This document shows positions 10,879-25,500 of a DNA stretch of 64,000 bases, in pieces. Positions within the stretch are counted from its first letter, which is position 1. Each line of letters starts with the position of its first letter. The stretch is taken from contig JANTQA010000070.1 in NCBI GenBank assembly GCA_027625915.1, forward strand, positions 11,165,001 to 11,229,000. The letters are read 5' to 3'. Under the pieces are notes generated by a model. That model saw only the letters and a list, made by a program, of their open reading frames with translations. It ran no database searches and was not told the origin of the DNA. Origin of the DNA: Anaeramoeba flamelloides (Eukaryota; Metamonada; Anaeramoebidae). Position numbers and translations under genes: made by a program.

Positions 10879-12738
10879 TTTTTAAAAAAAAAAAAAGAGA
10901 AAAAAGGAAAGGACCAAACCTCGATTAAAAATTTACGATTTATTTTTTCTCTATTTGGAATTAATTTGGTTATATTTATGAAGAAAAGAATGGTTGTGTG
11001 AGTTTCTTCTTTTTAAAGTTCTGATCATTTGAGTATTGAAAGTTTTTTTTTACCTCAAAATGTTGTTCTGCAATTTCCAATTTTTAGTGTTTCTTCATTA
11101 GGTAATATATCCTCTTATCTTGGAACTATTTCAAAACTAAAGCAATATTTAAAGAGGTGTGTTGTTATAGATGTTGTTGGGTATGAGTTTTCGAGATCAT
11201 TTGTATTATCTCTGTTTGAAAATTTGGTTTCTTTTGATTTTTTGATTTGTCTTTTGATTTTTATATAAAGTTTTTAATTTGACAAATAAATTTAAAAATT
11301 GAAATTATAGTTTATATAAAATACTCAAAATGAATTCTACTAAGATGAAATTGAATTAGTATATAAAAAAGAATTATTTCAGATATCTAAGAATACTTAT
11401 TATTTGATATTTTTTAAGATTGGAGAATGGGATTATTTTTGCTATAAAACCCCTTAGCTGTTGAGAGAAAAATGTAGGACACAGAAAAATGGTTGGTCAG
11501 CATTTTTAATTGAGAAAATTACTGAAATTGAAAATCAAATCCTATTGATAACTAGGTGACTTTTATATAAATCCAGGTTTAAAGGTGTTACAGGTTCATT
11601 AATCTGTGGTTTGTGTAGAATACTCATTTGAATGGTTGATAACAAAAGTAGATCATGCAATTTTAACAAAAATCCAAGTTCTAGTAAAGTTTACTATTAA
11701 TTGTGAAAATGGTAATTTTTAAACTTGCTTTAGATTTTAAGAGATTGGGTTTTGAAAAAGTAGAATTACATTAATCGTTATTCTAATAAGTATATTATTG
11801 TTCTTTTCTTTAGTTATTTCACAAACGATTGAAATTAAAAATCATTTTCAGTAATGTTCCCAATTAAAAATGCTGTCCAACCATTTTTCTGTGTCCAACA
11901 TTTTTCTCTCAACAGTTATTGAATATTTTAAAGAGCTGATAGATCTGGCATTTTTCTTCTTATAATTCTATTAGTATTTGGGATAACAAAATCAAATCTA
12001 GAATTTTATCAAAATTGGTTCATTATTAAAGAATTGACAAAAAAATAGAGGTGGACTCAGTGTGTTGATTTTTTTAATTACTCAGAATTTTACTCTGTAA
12101 AGTCGTGAAAAAAATATCTGAAAAGATTTCTAAATTGAAAATATTAGGAAAATTTTTGTGTAATTTCTTTGATTTTCAATCAAATCCTTTTTATAAATGA
12201 CCATAAATTTTTTTTGAACCTATTAATAACCCTATATAAAGTTCATTAAAGTAAGGCGTATATAGAATACTCAAGTAATTATTTGATAGCATAAGTAGAT
12301 CTACTTTTTTTTTGAAAAACAATCAATTTTTATCGAGATTTGCTAGAGTTTGAAAAATGTTTATTTTTTTTATTCTTGTTTTTTGTTTTTTGATTGATTG
12401 AATGGTGTTTTCAACAAGTGTAATTTCTTTAGTCAATATTCTAATAAGTGGGTGGGTTATAATTTTAAAAAATTGATTCTTAAAAACAGGATTTGATTTT
12501 AAATTACTGAAATTAATTATAATTTCCCTAATATTCACAATTTAAAAATCTTTTTCGGGATTTTTTTCAGGTATGGGATTTTTTTCACTACTATAATTCA
12601 GATCTCAAAAACACCTTTTTTTAAATTGAAACAAAAACTTTCAAGTTATTCCGAAAAAGTGAATATAAGTAATTAAGTTGATGAGAATATTCGAAATAAA
12701 AAAAATTTCATTTAATATATATATTTATATTTACTTTA
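10879..12738. other. Intergenic block specific to RCC1-BTB copy 2
   Basis: Relative to copy 1, about 1.9 kb of extra sequence separates the gene start from the duplicated spacer. It holds a terminal-inverted-repeat element (11458-11915). The stretch 12140-12540 resembles the inner part of that element (for example 'ATTCTAATAAGT' and 'TAGAATACTCA' words in both), which suggests a second, older copy. No gene is supported. Confidence 0.5.
11458..11915. mobile_element. Non-autonomous TIR element, about 458 bp
   Basis: Terminal inverted repeats of about 65 bp: the left end reads CTGTTGAGAGAAAAATGT and continues through 'GGACACAGAAAAATGGTTGG'; the right end is its reverse complement with few mismatches. 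The right flank is TTA and the left flank TTAG, so a 3-bp TTA target duplication is possible but not clean. No transposase is encoded. Confidence 0.75.
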
Positions 12739-12934
12739 CAGTCAGTTCCACTTTTAAGATACAAATTTTCAACGAAATTTAAGGCACAATTAAAATCTCA
12801 AATTAAGGCACAAAATTCAGGTTCTAGTAAAATAAATTGTAAAAACAAAAATTACAAATTTTGTGCCTTAATTTGAGATTTTTTTGTACCTTAAATTTCG
12901 TTGAAAGTTTGTGCCTTAAAAGTGGAACTGACTG
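12739..12934. mobile_element. Palindromic MITE, Tc1/mariner-like, 196 bp
   Basis: Almost the whole element is an inverted repeat. It begins CAGTCAGTTCCACTTTTAAG and ends with the complement CTTAAAAGTGGAACTGACTG, flanked by TA on both sides. The CAGT end and the TA target duplication are typical of the Tc1/mariner superfamily. Relatives lie at 37353-37552 and, interrupted, at 42185-43076. The diagnostic inner word GTGCCTTAA occurs on both arms. Confidence 0.85.
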
Positions 12935-12949
12935 TATAACATCAAAATA

Positions 12950-14430
12950 TAAAAACAATCTTTTTATGGGGTATTTGATAAATAAAAAGTTTAAAATTTT
13001 CATGTCATTACATTATTTTTGAATTCTGAGTAGAGTTTTCAAACAAAAAAAGAGTGGAGATAATTTAATACCAAAAAGGATAAGGAAAATTCTTGCAAAA
13101 TATTTTCTCATGTACACTTCAATACTAATCTTTAAAAAAACCTTTAAGAGAAAAGTAATTTAAGATGAATTAATTCAATTGCTATTCAAGGAATTGAATT
13201 TCCTAAAAAACTTGATAATTTTGAAATTTTACTTCTTTTATTTATGTTTTGTTTTTATATAAAAACAAGAAAAACAGAAATTAAATTCTCAATTTAAAAC
13301 AAAAATAACTCTTTCATTTTAAAATAAAAATCACAAGAGTTGGCTTGGAAACATTTAAAACAATTAAAAAAAAAATATAAATGAATTTATATTTTTTGAA
13401 AAATTCATTATAATAATAATTTCATGATTTATTTTTTCAATTCAAAAATACATCTTGAGGATCAGAATTTAAGAATTTTAGAAAAAGGCTTTCAAGGTAT
13501 TTCAATAACTAAAATTATAGTTGAGAAAAAATAAATTTATTTTATTATATTGCTTAAGGGACTAATCTCTATTAAATTTTTTAACCTAAATCAAATAGAG
13601 ATTGGGAAAATTTCTTGCCAATTACTTAGATTTGAAAAATCTGCTTTTTTTCAATATTAAACTTATTTCTAGATAAGGAATCCTTATTTGGAAATTGGTC
13701 AAAAAAAAACTAATAGAGAATAGTCCCTTAAGGTATAAAGGTTTAAATTCCTCTTGTTTCTCCTAAAAATAAATTAATATTCTCATTATCCCATTTTTAA
13801 CAATTGAAGTATCTAAATTAAATAAACCTTAGTTTCCCAAATAAAAAAAAAATTGATTTAATTTTTTTATTATTACTTTTGAAGAAGTATAAATTACCCT
13901 CTAGATATCCTTTTACTTAAATTTACTAAGAGATAATTCAAGTATAAAATCATAGATGTACGATATTTCAAGCAAAATATACGACTAAAATTTTTTTTAT
14001 GATTAAAAAATAAAATCAAACAATTGAATTGAAAAAATTAAAAAAAGAAAATAAAAAATTGAAATACAAAATGTAGTTAAAAAAAAAATTCAAAAAAATC
14101 ATAAAAAAAAACAATTCTGTCTTGAATTAAGAATATCCAAAATCAAAACTACTATACTTTTCGTTTATACAATTTAATTTGAGATTTGCTCATGGGTGTT
14201 TATTTGGATTATCATTGATTTAATTATTGTAATTACCTTTATCATTTCGATAAGATTTATTAAAGACATTTAATATTTTTTACTTTAATTTTTAAATTTT
14301 TATTTTCAAGTTACCTATACTTTTATATTTCAGTGTATACAGTATTTTTAATAAACCAATTGATCTTTTATCTTGTAACTATTCTTCTAAATATCAAGAA
14401 AAATCAGCTTTGGAAAAAATGTTAAAAAAT
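12950..14430. repeat. Duplicated spacer upstream of RCC1-BTB copy 2
   Basis: Partner of 6200-7500 (see that entry). The match starts immediately after the MITE at 12739-12934 and is interrupted by the 170-bp element at 13558-13727. Homology fades near 14430. Confidence 0.75.
13558..13727. mobile_element. Short TTAA-flanked MITE, 170 bp
   Basis: Begins GGGACTAATCTCTATT and ends AATAGAGAATAGTCCC, with TTAA on both sides (13554-13557 and 13728-13731). The homologous spacer at 6200-7500 lacks it, which supports a real insertion. The ends resemble those of the large element 39739-46682 (GGGACTAGTAACTCTT). Confidence 0.85.
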
Positions 14431-15320
14431 TAAATTTAATTCCGTCATTTTGCAGAATTCAATTATAAATATAATTCAATTTTTTCTTTTTTTAACAGAT
14501 AGAGAAGTAAAATATAACTAAATTTATCGACCTTTAGTATAATAAAGAAACCCAAAGAAAAGGGGAATATTAATTCAAATATTTTTTTGTAATTTAGAAC
14601 TACCCTAAAAGAAAATACAGTGTTCATTATTTACAATATTTTAATATTTTAATATCACTAAGAAAATAATAAAAAAATTTTTTGGTTGTTTCTAAAAAAG
14701 AAATAGAATTATAATTAAGGAAAATTTATATGAAAGAAATTTTTTACTTTTTTTTTTTGAAATTTTTTCCAAAAAAAGATGATTCAAAAGGTCATAAGAG
14801 TAAAGCATATTTGACCCAAATGATTGTTTAATGATATAATCACAAAAATTTATCTTGATCTCAATAACAATAACTTTCTAAAATTTTCTCTTTTCCATGT
14901 AACTAATTTGAAAACTATTTTCCAATGTTTTTTAATTTATTATTCGTATTTTCTTCAAATAATTGTGATTTTAGCGGTGTATTGTTAAATTTCAAATTTG
15001 GTCAAATTGAAATTTTTCATATTTTTGAAGAGTTTCTTGATTATTATCATTGATATGAAAGTTTTTAATGATTTTTTATAATTGTGGGATGAAAAAGCAA
15101 AAAGGTTAATTTGCGATTGGTAGTATTTTATTACAAAAATTGTAAAAAATACAAAATGTTGATATAACAAATACTCAATATTATTAAAAATGTGTTTGAA
15201 AATCCAATTTTAACCACCAAAATTAAGTGAAAAATTTTTTTCACTTAAAATAAGTTTCAAAAGTCTAATTAGTTTCTTAATTTTTTTTTCTTCAAATTCC
15301 TTGTAAAATTTTCTAACATA
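14431..15320. other. Intergenic, no gene seen
   Basis: AT-rich and without coding features I can support. A 61-codon minus-strand ORF at 14985-15170 has composition expected by chance. Confidence 0.5.
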
Positions 15321-15363
15321 CCATCCTAACCAACCCTACCCGAACCTAGCCTAACCTAACCTA
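15321..15363. repeat. Degenerate telomere-like CCTAA-rich tract
   Basis: About 43 bp of C/T/A words (CCTAAC, CAACCCTACC, CGAACCTAGC, CTAACCTAAC) stand out from the surrounding sequence. The words resemble telomeric CCCTAA or CCTAA-type repeats but are irregular. It may be an interstitial telomere-like scar or a chance C-rich patch. Confidence 0.4.
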
Positions 15364-15639
15364 TAAAAATTTAAAAAAGGAGAAAAAATTCTCAAATCTA
15401 AAAATTGAAAAATGATTTTTAAAACAGAACTGGAATAAAATCAATCAAATTTGTTCTGATTCATTCAAAAAAACAATGTGCACTCTTGACTGAAAAGGAG
15501 TTTAGATACCAATAGTCTTCTGTCCCTTTCATAATAAGTTTTCAAAAAAATCTTCTTTGAGTATTTTCAATTGAGATTAGCCGATAATTGAAAGAAGTCC
15601 TTCATCCCAGGCTTCACGGAAAACAACAAACCATTTTCC

Positions 15640-16170
15640 AGATAAAGGGGCCTGTTATAGGGTGTGAATTGCATGCGTCTAAAGTGTTTGAATTGATATT
15701 AGAAGAAACAATTTATTTTGGATATTTCCAAATTAAAAACAGTTTTTCTCATTTTTTCTTTTTTTATTGATTTTTTTTTTATACCTAATTCATTTGCAAA
15801 TTTAAATTTCATTTGCAAGATCGATAGTCTTTTAGTAAAAATGTGTTATTCTAATGTTCTTGAAACAGTAAAAATGATTGTAGAGTAATCCTATTTCATT
15901 CTATTTGGATTTTATTTGGTCTTCAATTTATAACCAAAAATGAACCTTGTTGTTTTTTTCAATGGGTAACGAAAGAATTTGATTTTTTCAATTTTTAGAA
16001 AATATATGGATTTTTTAAGTTTTCTGTCAACAGATATCAACTATTCTTTGATGTGTATTATTCTACTTATTTCTTATTTAATCTTGAAATGTCAATTATA
16101 AAAACTATTTGATATTTGAAAAAAATGTTTGGATACCTCTTTGACTGAAACAAAGATTATTATTATAATA
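15640..16170. repeat. Dispersed direct repeat, copy 2
   Basis: Homologous to 780-1510 in the same orientation; see that entry. It lies just downstream of the 3' end of the giant SPRY gene. The small ORF at 15588-15770 falls inside the repeat and is not conserved in the other copy. Confidence 0.6.
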
Positions 16171-16590
16171 TTCTTGAAAAATAGTTCCTATGTGTATAAA
16201 TAATTATTACCAATAAAAAAAAGCTCTTTATAACATGTAATAATTTTTCGAAAACGATTAAAAAAATTAAATATAAAAATATTTAACAAATTTGGCATAT
16301 GAGAAAGAATAGATTGATAATGATTAAATAGTTTTGATAATTTTAATTTGTTCACTTCAATAACCTAAATAATATTTTGGAAAAAAAAGTTGTTCAAGAT
16401 CAAAATTTTTGAAAAGTAAATAACTTTAAAATTATATTTGGTGTTAATTGATGAAAAAAATATTTTCATTAAAATTTTTCAAAAAAAAGATCATAATTAT
16501 TTATTATATGAAAAATAATGATTTAAAATAAAAAATATAAAAATTAAATTTTTTTTAAAAAATTAATAAAATGATAATATAAAAAAAAAA

Positions 16591-19500
16591 TTAAAAGTGT
16601 TCAATTTTATAATCAATTAAAGATAATTGTTCATTGGTATAAAATAAATCCAAACATAATTTTAATTCATTGGGTAAATTTTCAAATGCAATTCCAAAAT
16701 CATTTTCATTTAGTTTATAAGATAAAGTGTGTTTATCCATATCAACAGTCATTGTTATAATATCTTTTTGGTTTACTTTGGTTCCATATTCTTGGTTTTT
16801 ACCTGCATTCCATTTAGTTCCATTGAAACAATAAAATGACCATCCTTGAGCATTTATATATCCAATTCCAGTTGTTTCAGGTGTAACAACTCCAATCATT
16901 GATGAATTGAATCCATTTTGATGAAGTGAATCGATTTGGATTTTGTAAATATGTTTGCCTTTTTTTAGAATATTAGTTCCTTTGATTGATTTGAATATAT
17001 CTTGTTGTAAGCTTTTGATTGTTTTGTTTTCATTGGTTAATTCAAGGGTTCCAAATTTAGTTTGTGGATCAAGTTTATAAATTAATGTTTCAATTTTTTT
17101 GCTTTCGATTGTTTCTTGTTTTTTTTCAATTTGGATTTGATCGAGTTTATTTTCGAATTGTGTTAGATCGTTTTTATTTTTTAAGTTTTGTTTTTCTTTA
17201 TTGTCTAATTTAGTTTCAGTATCATTTTTTTCATTTTCAGTTGTTTTATTTGTTTTGTCTTCTTTTGGAATTATGTCTATTTGAATTGGGTAATATTTTG
17301 TTTCTGTTTTAATTTTTCTTTTAATATTTATTTTTTCTTTTTCTTTTTGTTTATTTTCAGTTTTGTTTTCAATTTCTGTTTTTGTTTCATTTTTTTCATT
17401 TAAGCTTTCATTGGTTGTTTTTATTTCTTGATTTAGGTTTTCGATTTGGTAATCAATTAATGTTAATTGTTCATTCGTATAAAATAAGTCTAAACATAAT
17501 TTTAATTCATTGGGTAAATTTTCAAATGCAATTCCAAAATCATTTTCATTTAGTTTATAAGATAAAGTATGTTTGTCCATATCAACAGTCATTGTGACAA
17601 TATCATTTTGTTTGACTTTGGTTCCATATTCTTGGTGTTTGGTTGCATTCCATTTGGTTCCATTGAAACAATAAAAGGACCATCCTTGAGCATTTGAATA
17701 TCCAATTCCAGTTGTTTCGGGTGTAACAACTCCAATCATGGAAGAATTGAATCCATTTTGATGAATTGATTCGATTTGGATTTTGTAAATATGTTTGCCT
17801 TTTGTTAAAATATTAGTTCCTTTGATTGATTTGAATATATCTTGTTCTAAGCTTTTGATTGTTTTGTTTTCATTAGTCAATTCAAGGGTTCCAAATTTAG
17901 TTTGTGGATCAAGTTTATCAATTGGGTTTTTATGCGTATTGGTTTCAATTTGTTTTGTTTCTTGGGTTTTATCTGTTTTAATTTCTATGTCTGATTTAGA
18001 TTTTATATTTTCAATATTTAAATTTTCAATTTGGTAATCAATTAAAGTTAATTGTTCATTCGTATAAAATAGATCCAAACATAATTTTAATTCATTGGGT
18101 AAATTATCAAATGCAATTCCAAAATCATTTTCATTTAGTTTATAAGATAAAGTGTGTTTATCCATATCAACAGTCATTGTTATAATATCTTTTTGGTTTA
18201 CTTTGGTTCCATATTCTTGGTTTTTACCTGCATTCCATTTAGTTCCATTGAAACAATAAAATGACCATCCTTGGGCATTTATATATCCAATTCCAGTTGT
18301 TTCAGGTGTAACAACTCCAATCATTGATGAATTGAATCCATTTTGATGAAGTGAATCGATTTGGATTTTGTAAATATGTTTGCCTTTTTTTAGAATATTA
18401 GTTCCTTTGATTGATTTGAATATATCTTGTTGTAAACTTTTGATTGTTTTGTTTTCATTAGTCAATTCAAGGGTTCCGAATTTAGTTTGTGGATCAAGTT
18501 TATCAATTCTGTTTTTATTTGTTTTGGTTTCAATTTGTTTTGTTTCTTGGATTTCAGTTGATTTAATTTTGATGTCTGAGTTATTTTGAATCAAATTTTC
18601 AATTTGGTAATCAATTAAAGTTAATTGTTCATTCGTATAAAATAGATCCAAACATAATTTTAATTCATTGGGTAAATTATCAAATGCAATTCCAAAATCA
18701 TTTTCATTTAGTTTATAAGATAAAGTGTGTTTGTCCATATCAACAGTCATTGTTACAATATCGTTTTGTGTTACTTTGGTTCCATATTCTTGGTTTTTAC
18801 CTGCATTCCATTTAGTTCCATTGAAACAATAAAATGACCATCCTTGGGCATTTATATATCCAATTCCAGTTGTTTCAGGTGTAACAACTCCAATCATGGA
18901 AGAATTGAATCCATTTTGATGAAGTGAATCGATTTGGATTTTATAAATATGTTTGCCTTTTGTTAAAATATTAGTTCCTTTGATTGATTTGAAAATATCT
19001 TGTTGTAAACTTTTGATTGTTTTGTTTTCATTGGTTAATTCAAAAGTTCCAAATTTACTTTGTGGATTAAGTTTATCAATTGGTTTTTCATTTGTATCTA
19101 CTTCTATTTGTTTTGGTTTTTTGATTTCTGTTGATTTAATTTTGATGTCTGAGTTATTTTGAATCAAATTTTCAATTTGGTAATCTAATAATGTTAATTG
19201 TTCATTGGTATAAAATAAGTCTAAACATAATTTTAATTCATTGGGTAAATTTTCAAATGCAATTCCAAAATCATTTTCATTTAGTTTATAAGATAAAGTG
19301 TGTTTGTCCATATCAACAGTCATTGTTACAATATCATTTTGTGTTACTTTGGTTCCATATTCTTGGTTTTTGGTTGCATTCCATTTAGTTCCATTGAAAC
19401 AATAAAATGACCATCCTTGGGCATTTAAATAACCAATTCCAGTTGTTTCTGGTGCAACAACTCCAATCATTGATGAATTGAATCCATTTTGATGAAGTGA

Positions 19501-22500
19501 ATCGATTTGGATTTTGTAAATATGTTTTCCTTTTTTTAGAATATTAGTTCCTTTGATTGATTTAAAAATATCTTTTTCTAAACTTTTGATTGTTTTGTTT
19601 TGATTGAGTAATTCAAGGGTTCCAAATTTAGTTAAAGGATTAAGTTTATCAATTGGGTTATCGTTTGTATCTGCTTCGTTTGGTTTTGTTTTTTGAATTT
19701 TTTCTTTTGTTTTTATTTCGATTTCTATATCTGTTTTAATTTCTAAATTTTCAATTTGGTAATCTATTAATGTTAATTGTTCATTGGTATAAAATAAATC
19801 CAAACATAATTTTAATTCATTGGGTAAATTATCAAATGCAATTCCAAAATCATTTTCATTTAGTTTATAAGATAAAGTATGTTTGTCCATATCAACAGTC
19901 ATTGTTATAATATCATTTTGTTTTCCTTTGGTTCCATATTCTTGGTTTTTACCTGCATTCCATTTAGTTCCATTGAAACAATAAAATGACCATCCTTGAG
20001 CATTTATATATCCAATTCCAGTTGTTTCAGGTGTAACAACTCCAATCATTGTAGAATTGAATCCATTTTGATGCATTGAATCGATTTGGATTTTGTAAAT
20101 ATGTTTTCCTTTTTTTAAAATATTAGTTCCTTTGATTGATTTGAATATATCTTGTTCTAAGCTTTTGATTGTTTTGTTTTCATTGGTTAATTCAAGGGTT
20201 CCAAATTTACTTTGAGGATCAAGTTTATCAATTGGTTTTTCATTTGTATCTGTTTTAATTTGTTTTGGTTTTTGGATAGGATGTGATTTAATTTTAATAT
20301 TTTGTTTTTGAATTGAATTTTCTATATTTTCAATTTGATAATCAATTAAAGTTAATTGTTCATTGGTATAAAATAAGTCTAAACATAATTTTAATTCATT
20401 GGGTAAATTTTCAAATGCAATTCCAAAATCATTTTCATTTAGTTTATAAGATAAAGTGTGTTTGTCCATATCAACATTCATTGTTATAATATCATTTTTT
20501 TTGACTTTGGTTCCATATACTTGGTGTTTACCTGCATTCCATTTAGTTCCATTGAAACAATAAAATGACCATCCTTGGGCATTTATATATCCAATTCCAG
20601 TTGTTTCAGGTGTAACAACTCCAATCATTGTAGAATTGAATCCATTTTGATGCATTGAATCGATTTGGATTTTATAAATATGTTTGCCTTTTGTTAAAAT
20701 ATTAGTTCCTTTGATTGATTTGAATTTATCTTTTTCTAAACTTTTGATTGTTTTGTTTTCATTGGTTAATTCAAGGCTTCCAAATTTAGTTTGTGGGTTT
20801 AATTTATCGATTGGTTTTTCAGTTGTATCTGCTTTTATTTGTTTTGGTTCTTGAATTTCTGTTGTTTTTGTTTTAATATTTATATTTTTATTTGTTATTA
20901 TATTTTGTTTATCAAATTTTTCAATTTGGTAATCAATTAATGTTAATTGTTCATTGGTATAAAATAAGTCTAAACATAATTTTAATTCATTGGGTAAATT
21001 TTCAAATGCAATTCCAAAATCATTTTCATTTAGTTTATAAGATAAAGTGTGTTTGTCCATATCAACATTCATTGTTATAATATCATTTTTTTTGACTTTG
21101 GTTCCATATACTTGGTGTTTACCTGCATTCCATTTAGTTCCATTGAAACAATAAAATGACCATCCTTGGGCATTTATATATCCAATTCCAGTTGTTTCAG
21201 GTGTAACAACTCCAATCATTGTAGAATTGAATCCATTTTGATGAAGTGAATCGATTTGGATTTTATAAATATGTTTGCCTTTTGTTAAAATATTAGTTCC
21301 TTTGATTGATTTGAATTTATCTTTTTCTAAACTTTTGATTGTTTTGTTTTCATTAGTCAATTCAAGGGTTCCGAATTTAGTTTGTGGGTTTAATTTATCG
21401 ATTGGTTTTTCAGTTGTATCTGCTTTTATTTGTTTTGGTTCTTGAATTTCTGTTGTTTTTGTTTTAATATTTATATTTTTATTTGTTATTATATTTTGTT
21501 TATCAAATTTTTCAATTTGGTAATCAATTAATGTTAATTGTTCATTCGTATAAAATAAGTCTAAACATAATTTTAATTCATTGGGTAAATTTTCAAATGC
21601 AATTCCAAAATCATTTTCATTTAGTTTATAAGATAAAGTATGTTTGTCCATATCAACAGTCATTGTGACAATATCATTTTGTTTGACTTTGGTTCCATAT
21701 TCTTGGTGTTTGGTTGCATTCCATTTGGTTCCATTGAAACAATAAAAGGACCATCCTTGAGCATTTGAATATCCAATTCCAGTTGTTCCAGGTGTAACAA
21801 CTCCAATCATTGTAGAATTGAATCCATTTTGATGCATTGAATCGATTTGGATTTTATAAATATGTTTGCCTTTTGTTAAAATATTAGTTCCTTTGATTGA
21901 TTTGAATATATCTTTTTCTAAGCTTTTGATTGTTTTGTTTTCATTTGTTAATTCAAGGGTTCCAAATTTAGTTTGGGGGTTAAGTTTATCAATTGGTTTT
22001 TCATTTGTATTGTTTTCAATTTGTTCGGGTTCTTCAATTTCTATTGTTTTTACTTTAATTTCTATATCTGTTTTAATTTCAATATTTTCTTGATTAGAAT
22101 TTTCAATTTGATGATCAATTAATGTTAATTGTTCATTTTTATAAAATAAGTCTAAACATAATTTTAATTCATTGGGTAAATTTTCAAATGCAATTCCAAA
22201 ATCCTTTTCATTGAGTTTATAAGATAAAGTGTGTTTATCCATATCAACAGTCATTGTTATAATATCATTTTTTTTGACTTTGGTTCCATATACTTGGTGT
22301 TTATTTTCATTCCATTTATGACCATTGAAACAATAAAATGACCATCCTTGTTTATTCATATATCCAATTCCAGTTATTTCCGGTGCAACAACTCCAATCA
22401 TTGTAGAATTGAATCCATTCGAATGAATTGAATCGATTTGGATTTTATAAATATGTTTGCCTTTTTTTAAAATTTTATTTCCTTTGATTGATTTGAATTC

Positions 22501-25500
22501 ATCTTGTTGTAAACTTTTGATTGTTTTGTTGTCATTAGTTAATTCAAGGGTTCCAAATTTACTTTGAACATCAAGTTTATCAATTGGTTTTTTATTTGTC
22601 TCTGTTGTTTTTGTTTTAATATTTATTTTTTTATTTGTTAGTATATTTTCTTGATTCGAATTGTCAATTTGGTGATCAATTAAAGTTAATTGTTCATTTT
22701 TATAAAATAGATCCAAACATAATTTTAATTCATTGGGTAAATGATCGAATGCAATTCCAAAATCATTTTCATTAATTTTATAAGATAAAGTGTGTTTGTC
22801 CATATCAACGATCATCGTTACAATATCATTTTTTTTGACTTTGGTTCCATATACTTGGTTTTTATTTGCATTCCATTTATGTCCGTTGAAGCAATACATG
22901 GACCATCCTTGGGCATTCATATATCCAATTCCAGTTGTTTCGGGTGCAACAACTCCAATCATTGTAGAATTGAATCCATTTTGATGTATTGATTCGATTT
23001 GGATTTTATAAATATGTTTGCCTTTTGTTAAAATATTGGTTCCTTTGATTGATTTGAATTTATTTTGTTCTAAACTTTTGATTGTTTTGTTGTCATTGGT
23101 TAATTCAAGGGTTCCAAATTTACTTTGAGGATCAAGTTTATCAATTGGTTTTTCATTTGTATTGATTTCGATTTGTTTTGGTTTTTCAATTTTAGTTATT
23201 TTTGTTTTTAATATTTAAGTTTTCATTTGTTATTATTTTTTCTTGATCATCGTTTTCAATTTGGTAATCAATTAATGTTAATTGTTCATTCGTATAAAAT
23301 AAGTCTAAACATAATTTTAATTCATTGGGTAAATTTTCAAATGCAATTCCAAAATCATTTTCATTTAGTTTATAAGATAAAGTATGTTTGTCCATATCAA
23401 CAGTCATTGTGACAATATCATTTTGTTTGACTTTGGTTCCATATTCTTGGTGTTTGGTTGCATTCCATTTGGTTCCATTGAAACAATAAAAGGACCATCC
23501 TTGAGCATTTATATATCCAATTCCAGTTGTTCCAGGTGTAACAACTCCAATCATTGATGAATTGAATCCATTCGAATGAATTGTATCAATTTGGATTTTG
23601 TAAATATGTTTTCCTTTTGTTAAAATATTAGTTCCTTTGATTGATTTGAATATATCTTTTTCTAAGCTTTTGATTGTTTTGTTTTCATTTGTTAATTCAA
23701 GGGTTCCAAATTTAGTTTGGGGGTTAAGTTTATCAATTGGTTTTTCATTTGTATTGTTTTCAATTTGTTCGGGTTCTTCAATTTCTATTGTTTTTACTTT
23801 AATTTCTATATCTGTTTTAATTTCAATATTTTCTTGATTAGAATTTTCAATTTGATGATCAATTAATGTTAATTGTTCATTTTTATAAAATAAGTCTAAA
23901 CATAATTTTAATTCATTGGGTAAATTTTCAAATGCAATTCCAAAATCCTTTTCATTGAGTTTATAAGATAAAGTGTGTTTATCCATATCAACAGTCATTG
24001 TTATAATATCATTTTTTTTGACTTTGGTTCCATATACTTGGTGTTTATTTTCATTCCATTTATGACCATTGAAACAATAAAATGACCATCCTTGTTTATT
24101 CATATATCCAATTCCAGTTATTTCCGGTGCAACAACTCCAATCATTGTAGAATTGAATCCATTCGAATGAATTGAATCGATTTGGATTTTATAAATATGT
24201 TTGCCTTTTTTTAAAATTTTATTTCCTTTGATTGATTTGAATTCATCTTGTTGTAAACTTTTGATTGTTTTGTTGTCATTAGTTAATTCAAGGGTTCCAA
24301 ATTTACTTTGAACATCAAGTTTATCAATTGGTTTTTTATTTGTCTCTGTTGTTTTTGTTTTAATATTTATTTTTTTATTTGTTAGTATATTTTCTTGATT
24401 CGAATTGTCAATTTGGTGATCAATTAAAGTTAATTGTTCATTTTTATAAAATAGATCCAAACATAATTTTAATTCATTGGGTAAATGATCGAATGCAATT
24501 CCAAAATCATTTTCATTAATTTTATAAGATAAAGTGTGTTTGTCCATATCAACGATCATCGTTACAATATCATTTTTTTTTGACTTTGGTTCCATATACT
24601 TGGTTTTTATTTGCATTCCATTTATGTCCGTTGAAGCAATACATGGACCATCCTTGGGCATTCATATATCCAATTCCAGTTGTTTCGGGTGCAACAACTC
24701 CAATCATTGTAGAATTGAATCCATTTTGATGTATTGATTCGATTTGGATTTTATAAATATGTTTGCCTTTTGTTAAAATATTGGTTCCTTTGATTGATTT
24801 GAATTTATTTTGTTCTAAACTTTTGATTGTTTTGTTGTCATTGGTTAATTCAAGGGTTCCAAATTTACTTTGAGGATCAAGTTTATCAATTGGTTTTTCA
24901 TTTGTATTGATTTCGATTTGTTTTGGTTTTTCAATTTTAGTTATTTTTGTTTTAATATTTAAGTTTTCATTTGTTATTATTTTTTCTTGATCATCGTTTT
25001 CAATTTGGTAATCAATTAATGTTAATTGTTCATTCGTATAAAATAAGTCTAAACATAATTTTAATTCATTGGGTAAATTTTCAAATGCAATTCCAAAATC
25101 ATTTTCATTTAGTTTATAAGATAAAGTATGTTTGTCCATATCAACAGTCATTGTGACAATATCATTTTGTTTGACTTTGGTTCCATATTCTTGGTGTTTG
25201 GTTGCATTCCATTTGGTTCCATTGAAACAATAAAAGGACCATCCTTGAGCATTTATATATCCAATTCCAGTTGTTCCAGGTGTAACAACTCCAATCATTG
25301 ATGAATTGAATCCATTCGAATGAATTGTATCAATTTGGATTTTGTAAATATGTTTTCCTTTTGTTAAAATATTAGTTCCTTTGATTGATTTGAATATATC
25401 TTTTTCTAAGCTTTTGATTGTTTTGTTTTCATTTGTTAATTCAAGGGTTCCAAATTTAGTTTGGGGGTTAAGTTTATCAATTGGTTTTTCATTTGTATTG

